A stretch of DNA of 64,000 bases from Cololabis saira (taxonomy: Eukaryota; Chordata; Actinopteri; Beloniformes; Belonidae), in the NCBI RefSeq assembly GCF_033807715.1, contig NC_084587.1:27050017-27114016 (forward strand), written 5' to 3'. Below the pieces are notes generated by a model. It was not told the DNA's origin, ran no database searches, and was given only the letters and a program-made list of their open reading frames with translations. Shown here piece by piece: positions 26,011 through 38,991 of this stretch. A program made the translations under genes and the position numbers. The number at the start of each line of letters is the position of its first letter. The first letter of the stretch is position 1.

Positions 26011-27318
26011 TTACATTTGTTTTGCTGGTATATATATGATTTAGAATATATATATTCTAAATCATGCTTAAAGAATTAATAATTACAAACTCCTGGTCAG
26101 GTAGAACATTTTTCTGTCAATTTATTTTATATATAAAAGCAGGGAACTATATGCATCCAATTTGAAAGTGAGATAACACAAAAATATTAACACGATTTTC
26201 CAACAGTATTTCCATTTGTTTACTAAACAGGATATTTTTCAGTTCATGGTATAAATCACGAAAAAAAAGGATTTAGAAAAAAACTATCCAACAGTAATAC
26301 TGTGTTGTAAATATTTCACAAGTTACATAAAATAAAAGACTAACAAGTGGAACAATCACCATTTCACTCAAGCACTTTCCATATCCAATGTAATCCCAAT
26401 TACTCTTTCTCACCTCTTATTTTGTTTATAGGGTGTTTTCATAGAGCAGCTGTGTGTAATCTACAAAAATGGAACAGCCGCTGCCTCTTTAATTTTACAT
26501 CTGCTGACTTCTGACTTGTTCAAAGCCAGATGGATGCTTGTGAGATCATTATCACTAGATAAAGCATGTTACCGGTGTTACAGCCATGTGCTTGTGGCCA
26601 AGGAACAGTTGTTATCCTGGTAGTTTTGGATGGACTTGAGATGTGTTAATCAATGACTTTCACCCCCAACAGACAAGGATGTATGCATATAGTATAACTT
26701 AATCAAAAATGTTTTTTCATTAAAAGAAGGACGAAGGGGCAAACAGGAATTACTTCCTGATCAGCAAGAGTTTGATCAATTGATTGTCTTAGAGTCATTC
26801 ATGTGTTTGGTTGAATGTAGCCTATGACAGACAGATGGCATGTCCAATCACCTGCCAAGTGTTTTCTCTGCAAGTTATCTCCAAACAGTTTGTAATTGAC
26901 AGAATGTGTGATAATTGTATAGAGCAAACCATCTGGTGTTTCAACTTGCTGTAAAATGGAGTTAATCGGGATACGAATTGTTCACCAATACCAAGATGCA
27001 CTTTGATAAAACTGCAAAGTTACAAGTTTGTGTACCAGAAACTGTCCCTGTTTGCACAACCAAACGGTTACAATTTTCTTGCAATGCCTGTTCATGTTTG
27101 ATAACAATCTTTGTAGCCTATGTTAGTCAACATTCATGTATTTTAGGTTTTTCCATCAAGTTTGCCCAGCTGATTCCATGCTCCTTTATGAATAATGCAT
27201 GTTGATCCACTGTCACATTTTGTCATCTCCACCTGGATGCACTGTTACTAATGGCCGAGAAAGTTTCGGTAGTCTTTCCCAAGTGTTCACACTTTTGATC
27301 CCTGAGTGTTCTCTAAAG

Positions 27319-27637
27319 CAGTGGTTCTGAACTGGTCCGGCTCCGGGACCAACCATCAATCCTTAATCAAAAGACACCACCAAAATTGAGGAGAATCTTA
27401 AACTTTTTTTTTAATAAAAAAGGGTGGTGCAGTCTAAATTATATATTATTTTATAATTATTATATAATTTAGACTGCACCATAATTATTATATATTGTAA
27501 CGAAATAACAGTTGGTTCACACACAAAAATGAAGTTTAGAAAGTGCTACAACTGAGAAGTTGTTCCAAAAAGATTCAGAATTATACAGAATAACCCCTCA
27601 CCCACTTGTAGGTCCTGACCCACCAGTTGGGTTAAGA
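27319..27637. mobile_element. hAT-like MITE candidate
   Basis: It starts cagtggttctgaactggtcc and ends near cctgacccaccagttggg, the paired ends of a common vertebrate hAT-derived repeat as remembered. The right terminus is too eroded to define the exact border or a target duplication. It contains 20-bp perfect inverted arms at 27426-27445 and 27461-27480. Confidence 0.5.
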
Positions 27638-28011
27638 CTCAATTGTTACGATATATTTATTCAAAGTGTTCTAACATCAATGCCTACTTTAAATCCCTGC
27701 CTGAACTGTTGGCGCTTCTAGTAGGTTTGGAAATAATTGAAACAAAATATAAAACAATTGCACATCTACAGTTATTAAAGCAGGCTTAATTGTAGATTGT
27801 AACAAATGACTCCAGCTTGTTGAGAGTCCCTGACCTTTGTGACACTCAGAATGTTTTTATTTATTTATGTATTTATATTTATTTATGTATTTACTTAACT
27901 AGTATTTACAGTCTAAAATGCCCTATAAAACTGTTTTCAATGGCTTGTTTTCCCTCTGTCTCATTCTCTCTCCCTCTCTTTCCCTCTCCTTTTACCTCTC
28001 TGTCGTACCAG

Positions 28012-28162
28012 GTTCAGGATGCAGCAGGAGAACATTGTCGGTTCCAGTCCCATGAGCGCCCCCTCTAGGCTGATTCAGACTTTGCAGGCTGCCCCTGACA
28101 CACACCCGTCCAACCTCAACCTCGTGTCTGCTACACAGACCAGCCTACATTTCAGCTGGAAG
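28012..28162 (+). CDS. sdk2: sidekick exon 8: end of FN3-5 and start of FN3-6
   Basis: The acceptor is gtcgtaccag|gttcag and the donor is tggaag|gtagta. It is 151 nt, phase 2 in and phase 0 out. It encodes FRMQQENIVGSSPMSAPSRL and the linker IQTLQA, then the start of the next domain, including SATQTSLHFSWK. This is the only visible domain border without an intron. A CT-rich polypyrimidine tract precedes the acceptor. Confidence 0.95.
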
Positions 28163-30921
28163 GTAGTAAAGCACGACTGCACGCACCAACAGTACTCCTG
28201 ACTGTGTGACACCATTAACCCTTTTTCTGCCCCTTTACACTCATTTAAACATTGGTGATTCAACTGGGATTTCTTTTGCTTCTTTGAAAACCCTCTCTGT
28301 ATTCACTCTCATTTTCACATCAGTGCATGCGTGCACAGGGTACACACTGCATGTCCATCCACCAGAAACAGGACTGAACGGGTCGAGTGGCTGTCAGCCT
28401 GTAATCAGCGTCTCTCCTGGTTATCAGTGCTAACACTAATTTGTCACATTTCCCATTCGCCATCTTGGAACACTACCAGCACAAACTGCAATGTAATTTT
28501 CTCCTCACTGTCTTTTTTTTTTCCTCTTTGCTTTTGCTCTTTCTTGTCATCCATCTCTTCTTCCCTCCATCCCCCTTTTGCTTCCCTTTCAACTCTTCTA
28601 TTATAACATAAATGGAGCTCAAAGTATTTTGCATTTAAGAGCCAGAATGAGAAGAAGAGCCTGTCAAATCAGACACCAACTCTGAGTCTCTTTGAACTAC
28701 CAGTGCAGCATGCTAATGGGATTGTACCTTTATGTTAGCACCCAGCCAGAGCTACGCTAGTTTCCTGCTTTAATGAAACCATCACAATGGTTTTAGCTAA
28801 GGCTATTATTCTGAGATACATATTAAGGGTAATAAAGCTAATGTGACATTCTGTGTTATAGCCCCTAAATGCTAAGCTGTGCTAAATCACTCTGGTATTT
28901 AAAATGACTGGGTGTCTCAGGTCCTTATCATCTGTGTAGCATAAAGCAACAACTATGAATGTTTATGTTTATGTTTATTGAAGGATCCCCATTAGAGACA
29001 CATGACTGAGCCTCTAGTCTTCCTGGGGTCCTAAATAAAACAAATACAATACAAATGTACAGCTAAAAATACAATTTAAAATAAAAACAGAAAATAAAAA
29101 TAAAAAATAAAATAAAATACAAAGAACACAGATACAAAGAACAAATTCACATTATAAATCAAAAGAACAGATTTACAAATCACAGTTATGTATTTGGCAA
29201 ATTGGCTAGGTATATCTTGATATTCTTTTTGAAAGTAATTTTGCTATGTATTGTAGAAAATATATTTTTGGGCAGTGCATTCCAGAGGGTTATTGACCTA
29301 TATATACCAGTATGTTTCAGACAGTTTGATTTAGGTGTTGTTTGTATTCTTATGTTACCAGAAGCTGCTCCCCTGGTGTTGTAACCATGTACAGAAGTCA
29401 TTTCTAACTGGTGAGCCAAGCTATACGGCTTGCCAGTGGAAATAATGTTCCACAGTAGCATTATAAGACTCACTGCTAATTTCTTTTCAACCATTCTTTT
29501 CAACCATTAGCCATGATGAATGTTGTCTGTAATCAAGCAATCAAGTACTCTTGTCATGCTCTTGGTTTTGATATCCAAGACTCAATATCTGCATTTCGTT
29601 TAGTTAAGGTTTTGGGTCTTGGTTTACTTGTGCTTTGACTTCTGTTTTCTGTTCAGCTCTTCTTCTTGTTTTTAGGTAGTTTCATATATAACTTTCATAA
29701 CCTTTACATCAAGTGTGTTCACATCAACTCTGTGGGTATACAGTATATATTGTCTGGTTTTTTCTATATTTCACGGCCAGTCTGTCTGTTTGATATCCCC
29801 TCATGCTCCTGTGTTCCCCTTTGCAGTTTGGTTCTTTTTCAGTGCAGGTGGAATTGTGTGTTTTAAAGTAAAGGGCTTGTGCTTGCTAACCATGGCCAAA
29901 CCACATAACAATTTTAGACAAATTGAAAATGATGCACTGAAGGAAAAGGAGGTCAAATACAAAGAGATGGATCAGAAGTCAGGTTGTCAGAGGATGTTAA
30001 GCAATAAAAAAAAGGTTCTGTTATGCCAGTTTAGAGTTTGAAGTGATCACAAAAAAATGTTTGTTCTTGAAAACTTGAAAAAAACCTCTTCTGAGATTAT
30101 TTGTCTGTATTTCCATTTAAGGGAGCTCTAAACATGACTTTCAGTTGATGTCAGTTAACCTTTACTGCCTGGGTCGATATTAGTTAAATGTGATTGCTTG
30201 TCATGGTCAAATTTTCTAAGGTTTTTTTAATTCAATTTGCATAACATCTGTCTACCTTTTTTCTGAACACACTGTGTTACAAAAAGGCTGCAAAACTTTG
30301 GAAATGATTGAAACAGCAAAATATTTTTCTGAAATTTTTCTTTTCCAAATAATATGCTCAATATAATCTTTTTTTATTATGATTTTATTTTGTCACTAAT
30401 ATTTTTTTTTTCTTTTATAACTAATGGAGCAGTTTTTCCTCAAAAAGTTCTTCTTTTGATCAAATCCAAAATTAGTAACACAAGAGTAACTCTAGTTGTC
30501 CCCTTAATAACATTAAAACTAACTATAAGCTCTAAACTCCTCACCAGTCGGTCTGAACCGCAACAAGCTTTGAGGATTACCATGACCTAGATGAGTGAGA
30601 GTCTACACCAGGGAATAGTTATCCTCATTGATGGAGTAAAAATGGATGATAAACACTAAAAAAGAAAATACGAGTTTATGGAACATCTGGCTGGGAAACA
30701 ACTTTGAAAATGGTGATTTATCTTTAAAACAGCTCTTTACTTTTAGTCAAATGCTGAGGTATTTATACTGGATCAGAATTGTGTTCATGTGCATGTAACT
30801 TTACTCACCAATCTTGCTTGGAGAGTAGTGATAATAAAGGTGATGACTTGGTACTCTGACATTAAATAACAAAGCAACACATCACTCATATCAGATCCTC
30901 TTTGTCTTTGTCACTTTCCAG
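28163..30921 (+). other. intron 8
   Basis: The intron is 2.8 kb. A 5'-truncated LINE lies at 28964-29515 on the minus strand. The stretches 28163-28950 and 29530-30921 are AT-rich and hold nothing recognised. Confidence 0.85.
28964..29515 (-). mobile_element. 5'-truncated LINE with coding remnant
   Basis: The minus strand from 29503 to 29186 encodes a LINE reverse transcriptase C-terminus (HGYNTRGAASGN, YRSITLWNALPKNI), followed by a 3' untranslated region and a TAAACA-type tail at 28964. The 9-bp ATGAATGTT flanks it at 28955-28963 and 29516-29524, a likely target duplication. Confidence 0.72.
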
Positions 30922-31162
30922 CCTCTTCCAGAGTCCGAGTACAATGGCAGCCCAGAAACTGTAGGCTACAGGCTGCGTATATGCAGCACGGACAGTCAAG
31001 GAGAGGACAGGACTGAGGATGTTGAGGGAGGAGGAGAAATCACCAAGGCCACAATAGAAGCCTTGAATCCCTGGACCCAGTACCGGATTCAGATACAAGC
31101 CTTCAACTCAATAGGACCAGGAACGTGGAGCGACCCTGTTGCTGCACACACTGCTGAATCTG
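30922..31162 (+). CDS. sdk2: sidekick exon 9: remainder of FN3-6
   Basis: The acceptor is tcactttccag|cctctt and the donor is gaatctg|gtatga. It is 241 nt, phase 0 in and phase 1 out. It begins PLPESEYNGSPETVGYRLR and contains NPWTQYRIQIQAFNSIGPG, ending with the AHTAES linker. The Glu/Gly-rich run around EDVEGGGE is a variable loop. Confidence 0.96.
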
Positions 31163-31590
<428 letters not shown>

Positions 31591-31706
31591 TTCCATGCGG
31601 ATCACCATTGAATGTGACTGCTGAGGCGGTGAGTTCCTCCAGAATCATGCTCAGCTGGACCGCTCTTCCTCAGGCTCAAAGGAATGGAGTTATTCTTGGT
31701 TATAAG
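31591..31706 (+). CDS. sdk2: sidekick exon 10: first half of FN3-7
   Basis: The acceptor is gctctttag|ttccatg and the donor is tataag|gtgaat. It is 116 nt, phase 1 in and phase 0 out. It encodes VPCGSPLNVTAEAVSS, SRIMLSWTALPQ and NGVILGYK; NVT is a sequon. The intron side is unusual: an uninterrupted (GT)n array of about 140 bp ends only 21 bases before the exon. Skipping this exon would shift the frame. Confidence 0.95.
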
Positions 31707-33812
31707 GTGAATAAAGCACTCAAACACGCATTCAGTCCAACTATAATATTCTCACTTGACCCTCAACCCATTACCACTTCCTCCAACACCATCATACACT
31801 CCCACACACAGATGCCTACAGACGTGCACACAGGAATCTGATAGAAGATGAAAATGATGAAATATCCTGTAACCATTCCAGTTTGCTCCTCTTGCACTAT
31901 TGCTTTTAAAAGCACCCTGCTGCAGTTATTATGTTTGAGGGCATGTGTGTAATAGTATGCATGCATATTAGAGAGACTTTACTGCTTTCATAAAACAGCA
32001 GGTTGTGTCATGTCGTAGGTGAAACAATAGCGAGCTTATTCATTTGTGAAAAATGGGCCATAATCCATAAAGCCTGTTGGTTTTGGAAGGTACTTTATCT
32101 GTAATACTAAAACAAAAACTGCAGCTTGGCAAAAAAAAAGCGATGTTTTGTGCGTACATCCACAGTCTGAATATGCTTCGGAGATTCAGCGTTGGTATTT
32201 AAGTCCAGACTTCCCACCCACTTAAGAAACACATTGTGCATGCTCTCCACGTTCCCCACGTTAAAGCTCACCGTTGTTTTTCCAAAATAAAGCAGAGCAA
32301 TCTCTTGTGTTTCAAACCCAGATGGTTACCCTCAGGTGGTTTAACATAAAATTTAAATTGAGAGCAAACACTTACAAAATGCCTAGATTTTCTTTTCCAG
32401 TATTGCTTTTCTAGATAAGTAACCCTCATCAAGCATATTTTACTGATACAAAAGTGTCATTAAGTGCACCCCTTAATTTTTACCCAAACACTGAAGAGTA
32501 AAGATTTAAAAGGGAGGGAATTTATTCTTAATTGTGTGGAGACAATTGTTATAAATGCTAAGATCTGCAAAAAGAAAACAAACTGTGTCTGGTGTAATAT
32601 AAACCCGTGTCTTTCTTTTTTTATTTTCTTTTATAATTTTTTTTTTCTGGGACTATAGAATCCAGGTCATATCATCCACCATGCCTGAAGCACATTACAC
32701 CTCACATCTGTGTTTTTTCTTGTGCCTTCCTGTGGATCTCACCAAGCAGCATGCCGACTGTTTTAATGGATGCGAAGTGGCTGCCAGCAGCTCTTTAACA
32801 CCTTCAACCCCCCAGTGGATGTTGAATAGTTGCTTCTGCTTCATGCTGTGCATGCCTTTCTACAATTTTCGGGTTGTTTTTTTTTTGTTATTTAAGATTG
32901 AGGTGACATTTCCTTCAGCTCCTTGTAAATGTGTAAAATACCTGTCCAAGTCAATAAAGGTTAAGAAATGAGAGAGAGTAGTTCTTGAGAGCAACGTTCA
33001 GAGGGAATACTCCTGCATAGTTAGGTAGTTTTGCTTTACTTATACAGTATGTATGTGCAAGTAGAATTGGAAAAAGTTTGATAATATTCTATATATTTAT
33101 AGAATATTATATTTATACAGTCACACAGTATCACAAAAAGACTGGGAGATTAAAAACATTTCCTTATATGAGCCACTTCTGTGTGCCTCTATCCTCCATC
33201 ACTGCCAAAAACCCACCTGAGTCACATCTGTGCATGATCCATCATTGACTGTGACAAACACCAACGCCGTATCATGATTCAATGCCACATGCTGCAAACA
33301 CTCAAAAACACTGCTGTGATCGGGTATTCACTTTGCGTGGGTTCATCTGCACTGACAGCTCCTTTTTAAAAACAGTCTTAATGAGCCTCTGTACATCAGA
33401 ATTGGTTTTAATGTTTGAATGCTAGTTTTTCAAAAGTTCTGAATGGCCAAGATTCTGTCTTTATTTGAATGCATTTTGTATGAGCCCGGCTGCTGCCTAA
33501 AAGCCATCTCAGCATGATGCTGCATCCCTTCTGTGTTGGTGCTTCACACACTTTTGCAAATGGATATCTACTTGTCTTAACTTTTTATTTATTTAGTTTA
33601 GTTTTTTTTTTTAGCATCTCTAAAATGCTAAAACCTACTCCATTGGCTTTATTTTTTGTTTATTTCCATTAAGATCATATTATATTTTACCGACTTGAAT
33701 AGAGAATGATGGTATATTTAGATCACTTAAAACTAAACTGCAAATAGAGGGACAAATAGGACAAATGGGTGTATGAGAATTCTTATCCATTTGTTTATGT
33801 CCTTGTACACAG
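31707..33812 (+). other. intron 10
   Basis: The intron is 2.1 kb. Apart from a small AT palindrome near 33080-33112 (ataatattctata and its complement), nothing is recognised. Confidence 0.85.
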
Positions 33813-33999
33813 GTGTTGTACAGGGAGAAGGACTCAGAAGGTCCTCCCAGTGTTCGGGCAGCAGAAGGAGAGGGAAATGTATCGCTGCTCCTCCGAGACC
33901 TCAGTAAATTCACCATGTATGTGCTGCAAGTTCTGGCGTACACAAGGATGGGTGATGGCCCACCCAGCAATCCTGTTCTGCTAAGAACCAAAGAAGATG
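33813..33999 (+). CDS. sdk2: sidekick exon 11: second half of FN3-7
   Basis: The acceptor is ccttgtacacag|gtgttg and the donor is gaagatg|gtagga. It is 187 nt, phase 0 in and phase 1 out. It encodes VLYREKDSEGPPS and FTMYVLQVLAYTRMGDG, ending at the TKED linker. NVS is a potential glycosylation site. Confidence 0.96.
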
Positions 34000-34558
34000 G
34001 TAGGAACTCTGTCTCCCTCCATGTCTGGTTACTTGCCAGTATTTTGTTGTCATATTCTTTTGACTCCTCTGTCACAGCCGGCATATGTGGATATTTGTGT
34101 TAATCTGTTGAATCAGATGCAGAAACCTGGTAATCTCAGCAGGCCGACCTGAACTAGTTTTGTGTGGATTATAAAACCAAAACATACAGAAACACTCTCA
34201 ATGACACATGTATGCCCACAAACACACAGAGAAAGGCTCAGACACAGGCCCACCCAGACATGCCCACCGTCATCCTGTATCAGGCGATGTGTCACGTTTG
34301 AAAAGTTTTTCTCATTTCAAGATGAAACAAGAAAGGTGAAGTCAATTCCCTGCAGTGTATAATGAAGCTCCATCCTGTGTCTCACACACGTGCACATACT
34401 ATACGCTCACAGGTTTACACGTACACACTCTTATTGACAAGTATTTGCTGATGTGGAACATGTACTTTCATCAGGAAAAAGACACAGTCAATGTGAGGTT
34501 GAATGAATATTGAATTTTCTATATTCTTTAGAACTTCTGCTTAAAATGTGTAAGATAA

Positions 34559-34614
<56 letters not shown>

Positions 34615-34818
34615 ATGTGTATAGCTGGCAAACATCTACACATACCTTGTGCCTTGTGTCATCATATCATCATATGGGTCGGATGCTGTGATGCTGCATT
34701 CTCGTTATAGTACTGAAGGTGCTCCCTTAGAGCCAGTCGTTCTGCTCCTTTTCTTTCTAAAGTCATGTTGATGGGTTGCCATTCTGCTGCCAACTCATCT
34801 TTCTGCTTTCTTTTCCAG
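34000..34818 (+). other. intron 11
   Basis: The intron is 819 bp with one (GT)n array at 34561-34612. Nothing else is recognised. Confidence 0.9.
34561..34612 (+). repeat. (GT)26 microsatellite
   Basis: A pure GT run of about 52 bp, roughly 200 bp upstream of exon 12. Confidence 0.97.
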
Positions 34819-34917
34819 TACCAGGCCCCCCTGTCCGCATGGTGTTTCCAGAAGTTCGATTGACATCAGTTAGAGTGGTCTGGCAGCCACCTGCATTACC
34901 CAATGGGATACTATTAG
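34819..34917 (+). CDS. sdk2: sidekick exon 12: first half of FN3-8
   Basis: The acceptor is cttttccag|taccag and the donor is ctattag|gtatga. The exon is 99 nt and symmetric in phase 1. It encodes VPGPPVRMV and FPEVRLTSVRVVWQPP, ending NGILLG. This block is close to remembered SDK2 (FPEVRLTSVR) and less like SDK1 (FPEVRTTSVR), so it supports the sdk2 call. Confidence 0.96.
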
Positions 34918-35263
34918 GTATGAAAACAAAAACAGACATATGGGAGTGAGCAAAACATTGCTGAAGGACACAGCCTAGGTTATAGAAGGAATGATTTAGT
35001 AGTTTGTAACATGCGCAGACATAAACACACTTTCTCTTACACACACACTTCTCTGCTGTGATCCCTCAAGAAAGTGAATTAGGTAAAAGCTGGAAAAAGG
35101 GAAAAGAGCGGATTCTGTCTCCCGCCTCGAAAAAAGGGGTCAGCTCTCTGTTCTCTCCACTTCACTGCTAGAACCTGTGGGTGTTTATGCATGCTTTTGC
35201 ATGTGTATAAGCTATGAAGCCAGTACCTGCAGAAAAGGCTGGTATATTTCTAAAGACACTTTC

Positions 35264-35400
<137 letters not shown>

Positions 35401-35411
35401 ACAAATTAAAT

Positions 35412-36685
<1,274 letters not shown>

Positions 36686-37051
36686 ACTTATTTATAAAGA
36701 TGTTATAACGATGTTTTACTCATGAATATCACTGGGGTAGCAGTTGTGGGTGCAGTTTGAGCTGCTGACCTGGTAACAGAAAAACAGAATGGGGAGAAAA
36801 TACAGAGTGGAGGTAAAAAAAAAGGAGTGTGTTATTGTGCATGTGTGTGTACTTCAAACAGAGGAAGAGAGTGGCATTCGTCCACTCAGTGGATGAGGCA
36901 GTTGAGCGAGACAGTTTGAGTGATGTGTGACTGTATTGTATTGGAGGGAGGACATTTAGTGCGACACCAGTCTTTGACAGAGGGTTGAGTGGGAGGGCAA
37001 ATCCCTCTTTCAAGCACACTGACATACATAAACATGCAGTCCTACACAAAT

Positions 37052-37054
<3 letters not shown>

Positions 37055-37101
<47 letters not shown>
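37055..37101 (+). repeat. (GT)n microsatellite
   Basis: About 23 GT units, intronic. Confidence 0.97.
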
Positions 37102-37103
<2 letters not shown>

Positions 37104-38796
37104 ACAGAAAAGTTCAGTAATCCTAGACAGCTTCCCTTGTCTCCTACAGTGTGTTTACAGTCGATATAATTTATGTAAACTGTGTCAGGTTGTAAATGAC
37201 CTTGTTGTGAACATTCTTTTTCAGTTAAATCCCTGTTAAACTGACCTAATATTGTCAGACAAAGAGAGCACAAACACATGACCAATGTCAAAAACCAAGG
37301 AGGCTTATTCAAAAAATATTGTTTTCGTATTTTCTGAATTATTTATTTCATTACTGAGATTATTTGAGAACTCTAATGAACGATTCATCAAAGGCTCCTG
37401 TTCCTGAGCTGCTCGCTGAAGTTCATTGGCCATTCTCAGCATTGTTGCTAAGCGACCAACGTTATTGACACAGAAAGTGAAGAAGCAGGGAGACTGTTTA
37501 GCCAATCAGAATGCAGAACATGATGCACAATGCAAATCCGTGAAGCAGCGAGACGTGAAAGGTGAACCGCGTTATACCAAGGGATTACTGTACTAGCCTA
37601 TAAACACAAATTTAGCACATCAACTTCTTCAGTAATTCAGCTCACTTCAATAACATGCATCCATAGACTTGTTTTTTTGTTGTTTCTTTGTACAAATACT
37701 TTATATACCATTCAAATACCAATACAAATCGAACTGTTCCACAAAATGTTGAAAACAAACAGTAACATAATTTGGAAGCTTATCAAGACACATGGGGTGT
37801 TTCAGAGGCTGAGTGGAAGTCTGTTCATAGGATCTGTGTATTGTTCATGTAAGTATGTTGTCTCTCTGGTTTCTTGAGGAAACAAAGGGTCACCCAGGTT
37901 CTGAGCTGCCTCGGCATCCATTTTCAGTCTCCCGTTTCTCCTGTCCCATCTGTCCAATGCAGTATGATTTAGCATTATAGAGCTGGGAGAAATAATGTCC
38001 TCCTGATATTCAATGCAAAAAAATAATGTGTTCTGACCCAATTGTTTAGATGCCGTTTCTGATCTGCTTCTTTTCAAATAATCTTACACTGGCAGTGTTC
38101 ATATTAACATACAATCAGACTATCTGATGAGATTATCACCCATCTAACCAGATTAGGCAAAAATCTCTGAATATTATCCTGCTGCATGAGACCTAATAAC
38201 ATGTGCTTACTTAGGAGTTTGAAGCTTGTGTATTAGTGGGGATGTCTGACAACGTGTGTGTGCGCTTGGTGTATAATACGATCCTAAAAAATAAAAATGA
38301 GTCTTTGTGAGTGGCTGGTGGCCTGTGGAAAGGTCGGAGAGAGATCAGTGATGTGCGTGCGTGCGTGTGTTGAACCATGCTAGTGTGACTGCATGGCTTA
38401 CTGGAGTTGAGACAGGGGAAACAGACACAAGCTGTGTGCACCGTGGGTCACTGCCAAGGTTACAGAAGAGTGGCAGCATGTTTATAACTGTCAGTGACAG
38501 AGAATATGAATGTGTGAAATTGTATGAACATGCACTGGAGTTCAGCATTAAAATTACAGCAGTCTCTATCTAGGAAAGCACAACATGTGTCATATCGCCT
38601 CAGAATGGATATGTACTTTCCTCACCTCCAGAGAAACACGTTTCTTTTTTGATATGGTGAGGGGGATTAAGCTGCAAGTATGACATTGTGCAGCTATGTT
38701 TCTCACATGGTGTTGTCTTTCCACAAACACACAAAGAAATACATTCAGATGTGGAATTTCTCTCACAGCTTGTCTTTTTTTCTGTTCTCCCTTTAG

Positions 38797-38991
38797 GCTA
38801 CCAGATCTCCTACCGGCTTGACAGCAGGGACCCTCAGCGCTGGACCACGGTGGAGGTGGGCTCCAACGCTCGCCAGTTCACCGTCACAGGACTTTCCCCC
38901 GAGCAGACCTACGTGTTCCGCCTCATTGCTCGCACTGCCGTGGGCTGGGGCGAGCAACAGGAAGCCCTGGTAGTGACCACTGAGCGCAGAG
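38797..38991 (+). CDS. sdk2: sidekick exon 13: second half of FN3-8
   Basis: The acceptor is ctccctttag|gctacc and the donor is cgcagag|gtaaag. It is 195 nt and symmetric in phase 1. It encodes GYQISYRLDSRDPQRW, then GLSPEQTYVFRLIARTAVG, and ends at the VVTTERR linker. Its GC content is clearly above that of the surrounding intron, as expected for coding sequence. Confidence 0.96.

Larger units (their letters stand above)
24664..28011 (+). other. intron 7
   Basis: The intron is 3.3 kb. It contains a decayed Tc1-like transposase (25490-26010), a perfect 30-bp palindrome (26036-26065) and a hAT-like MITE candidate (27319-27637) holding a 20-bp-armed hairpin. In 24664-25480 and 26070-27310 nothing is recognised. 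Confidence 0.85.

Noticed and set aside
36729..37049. 106-codon minus-strand frame
   Set aside because: No domain, no splice context, and it borders GT repeats; taken as chance.
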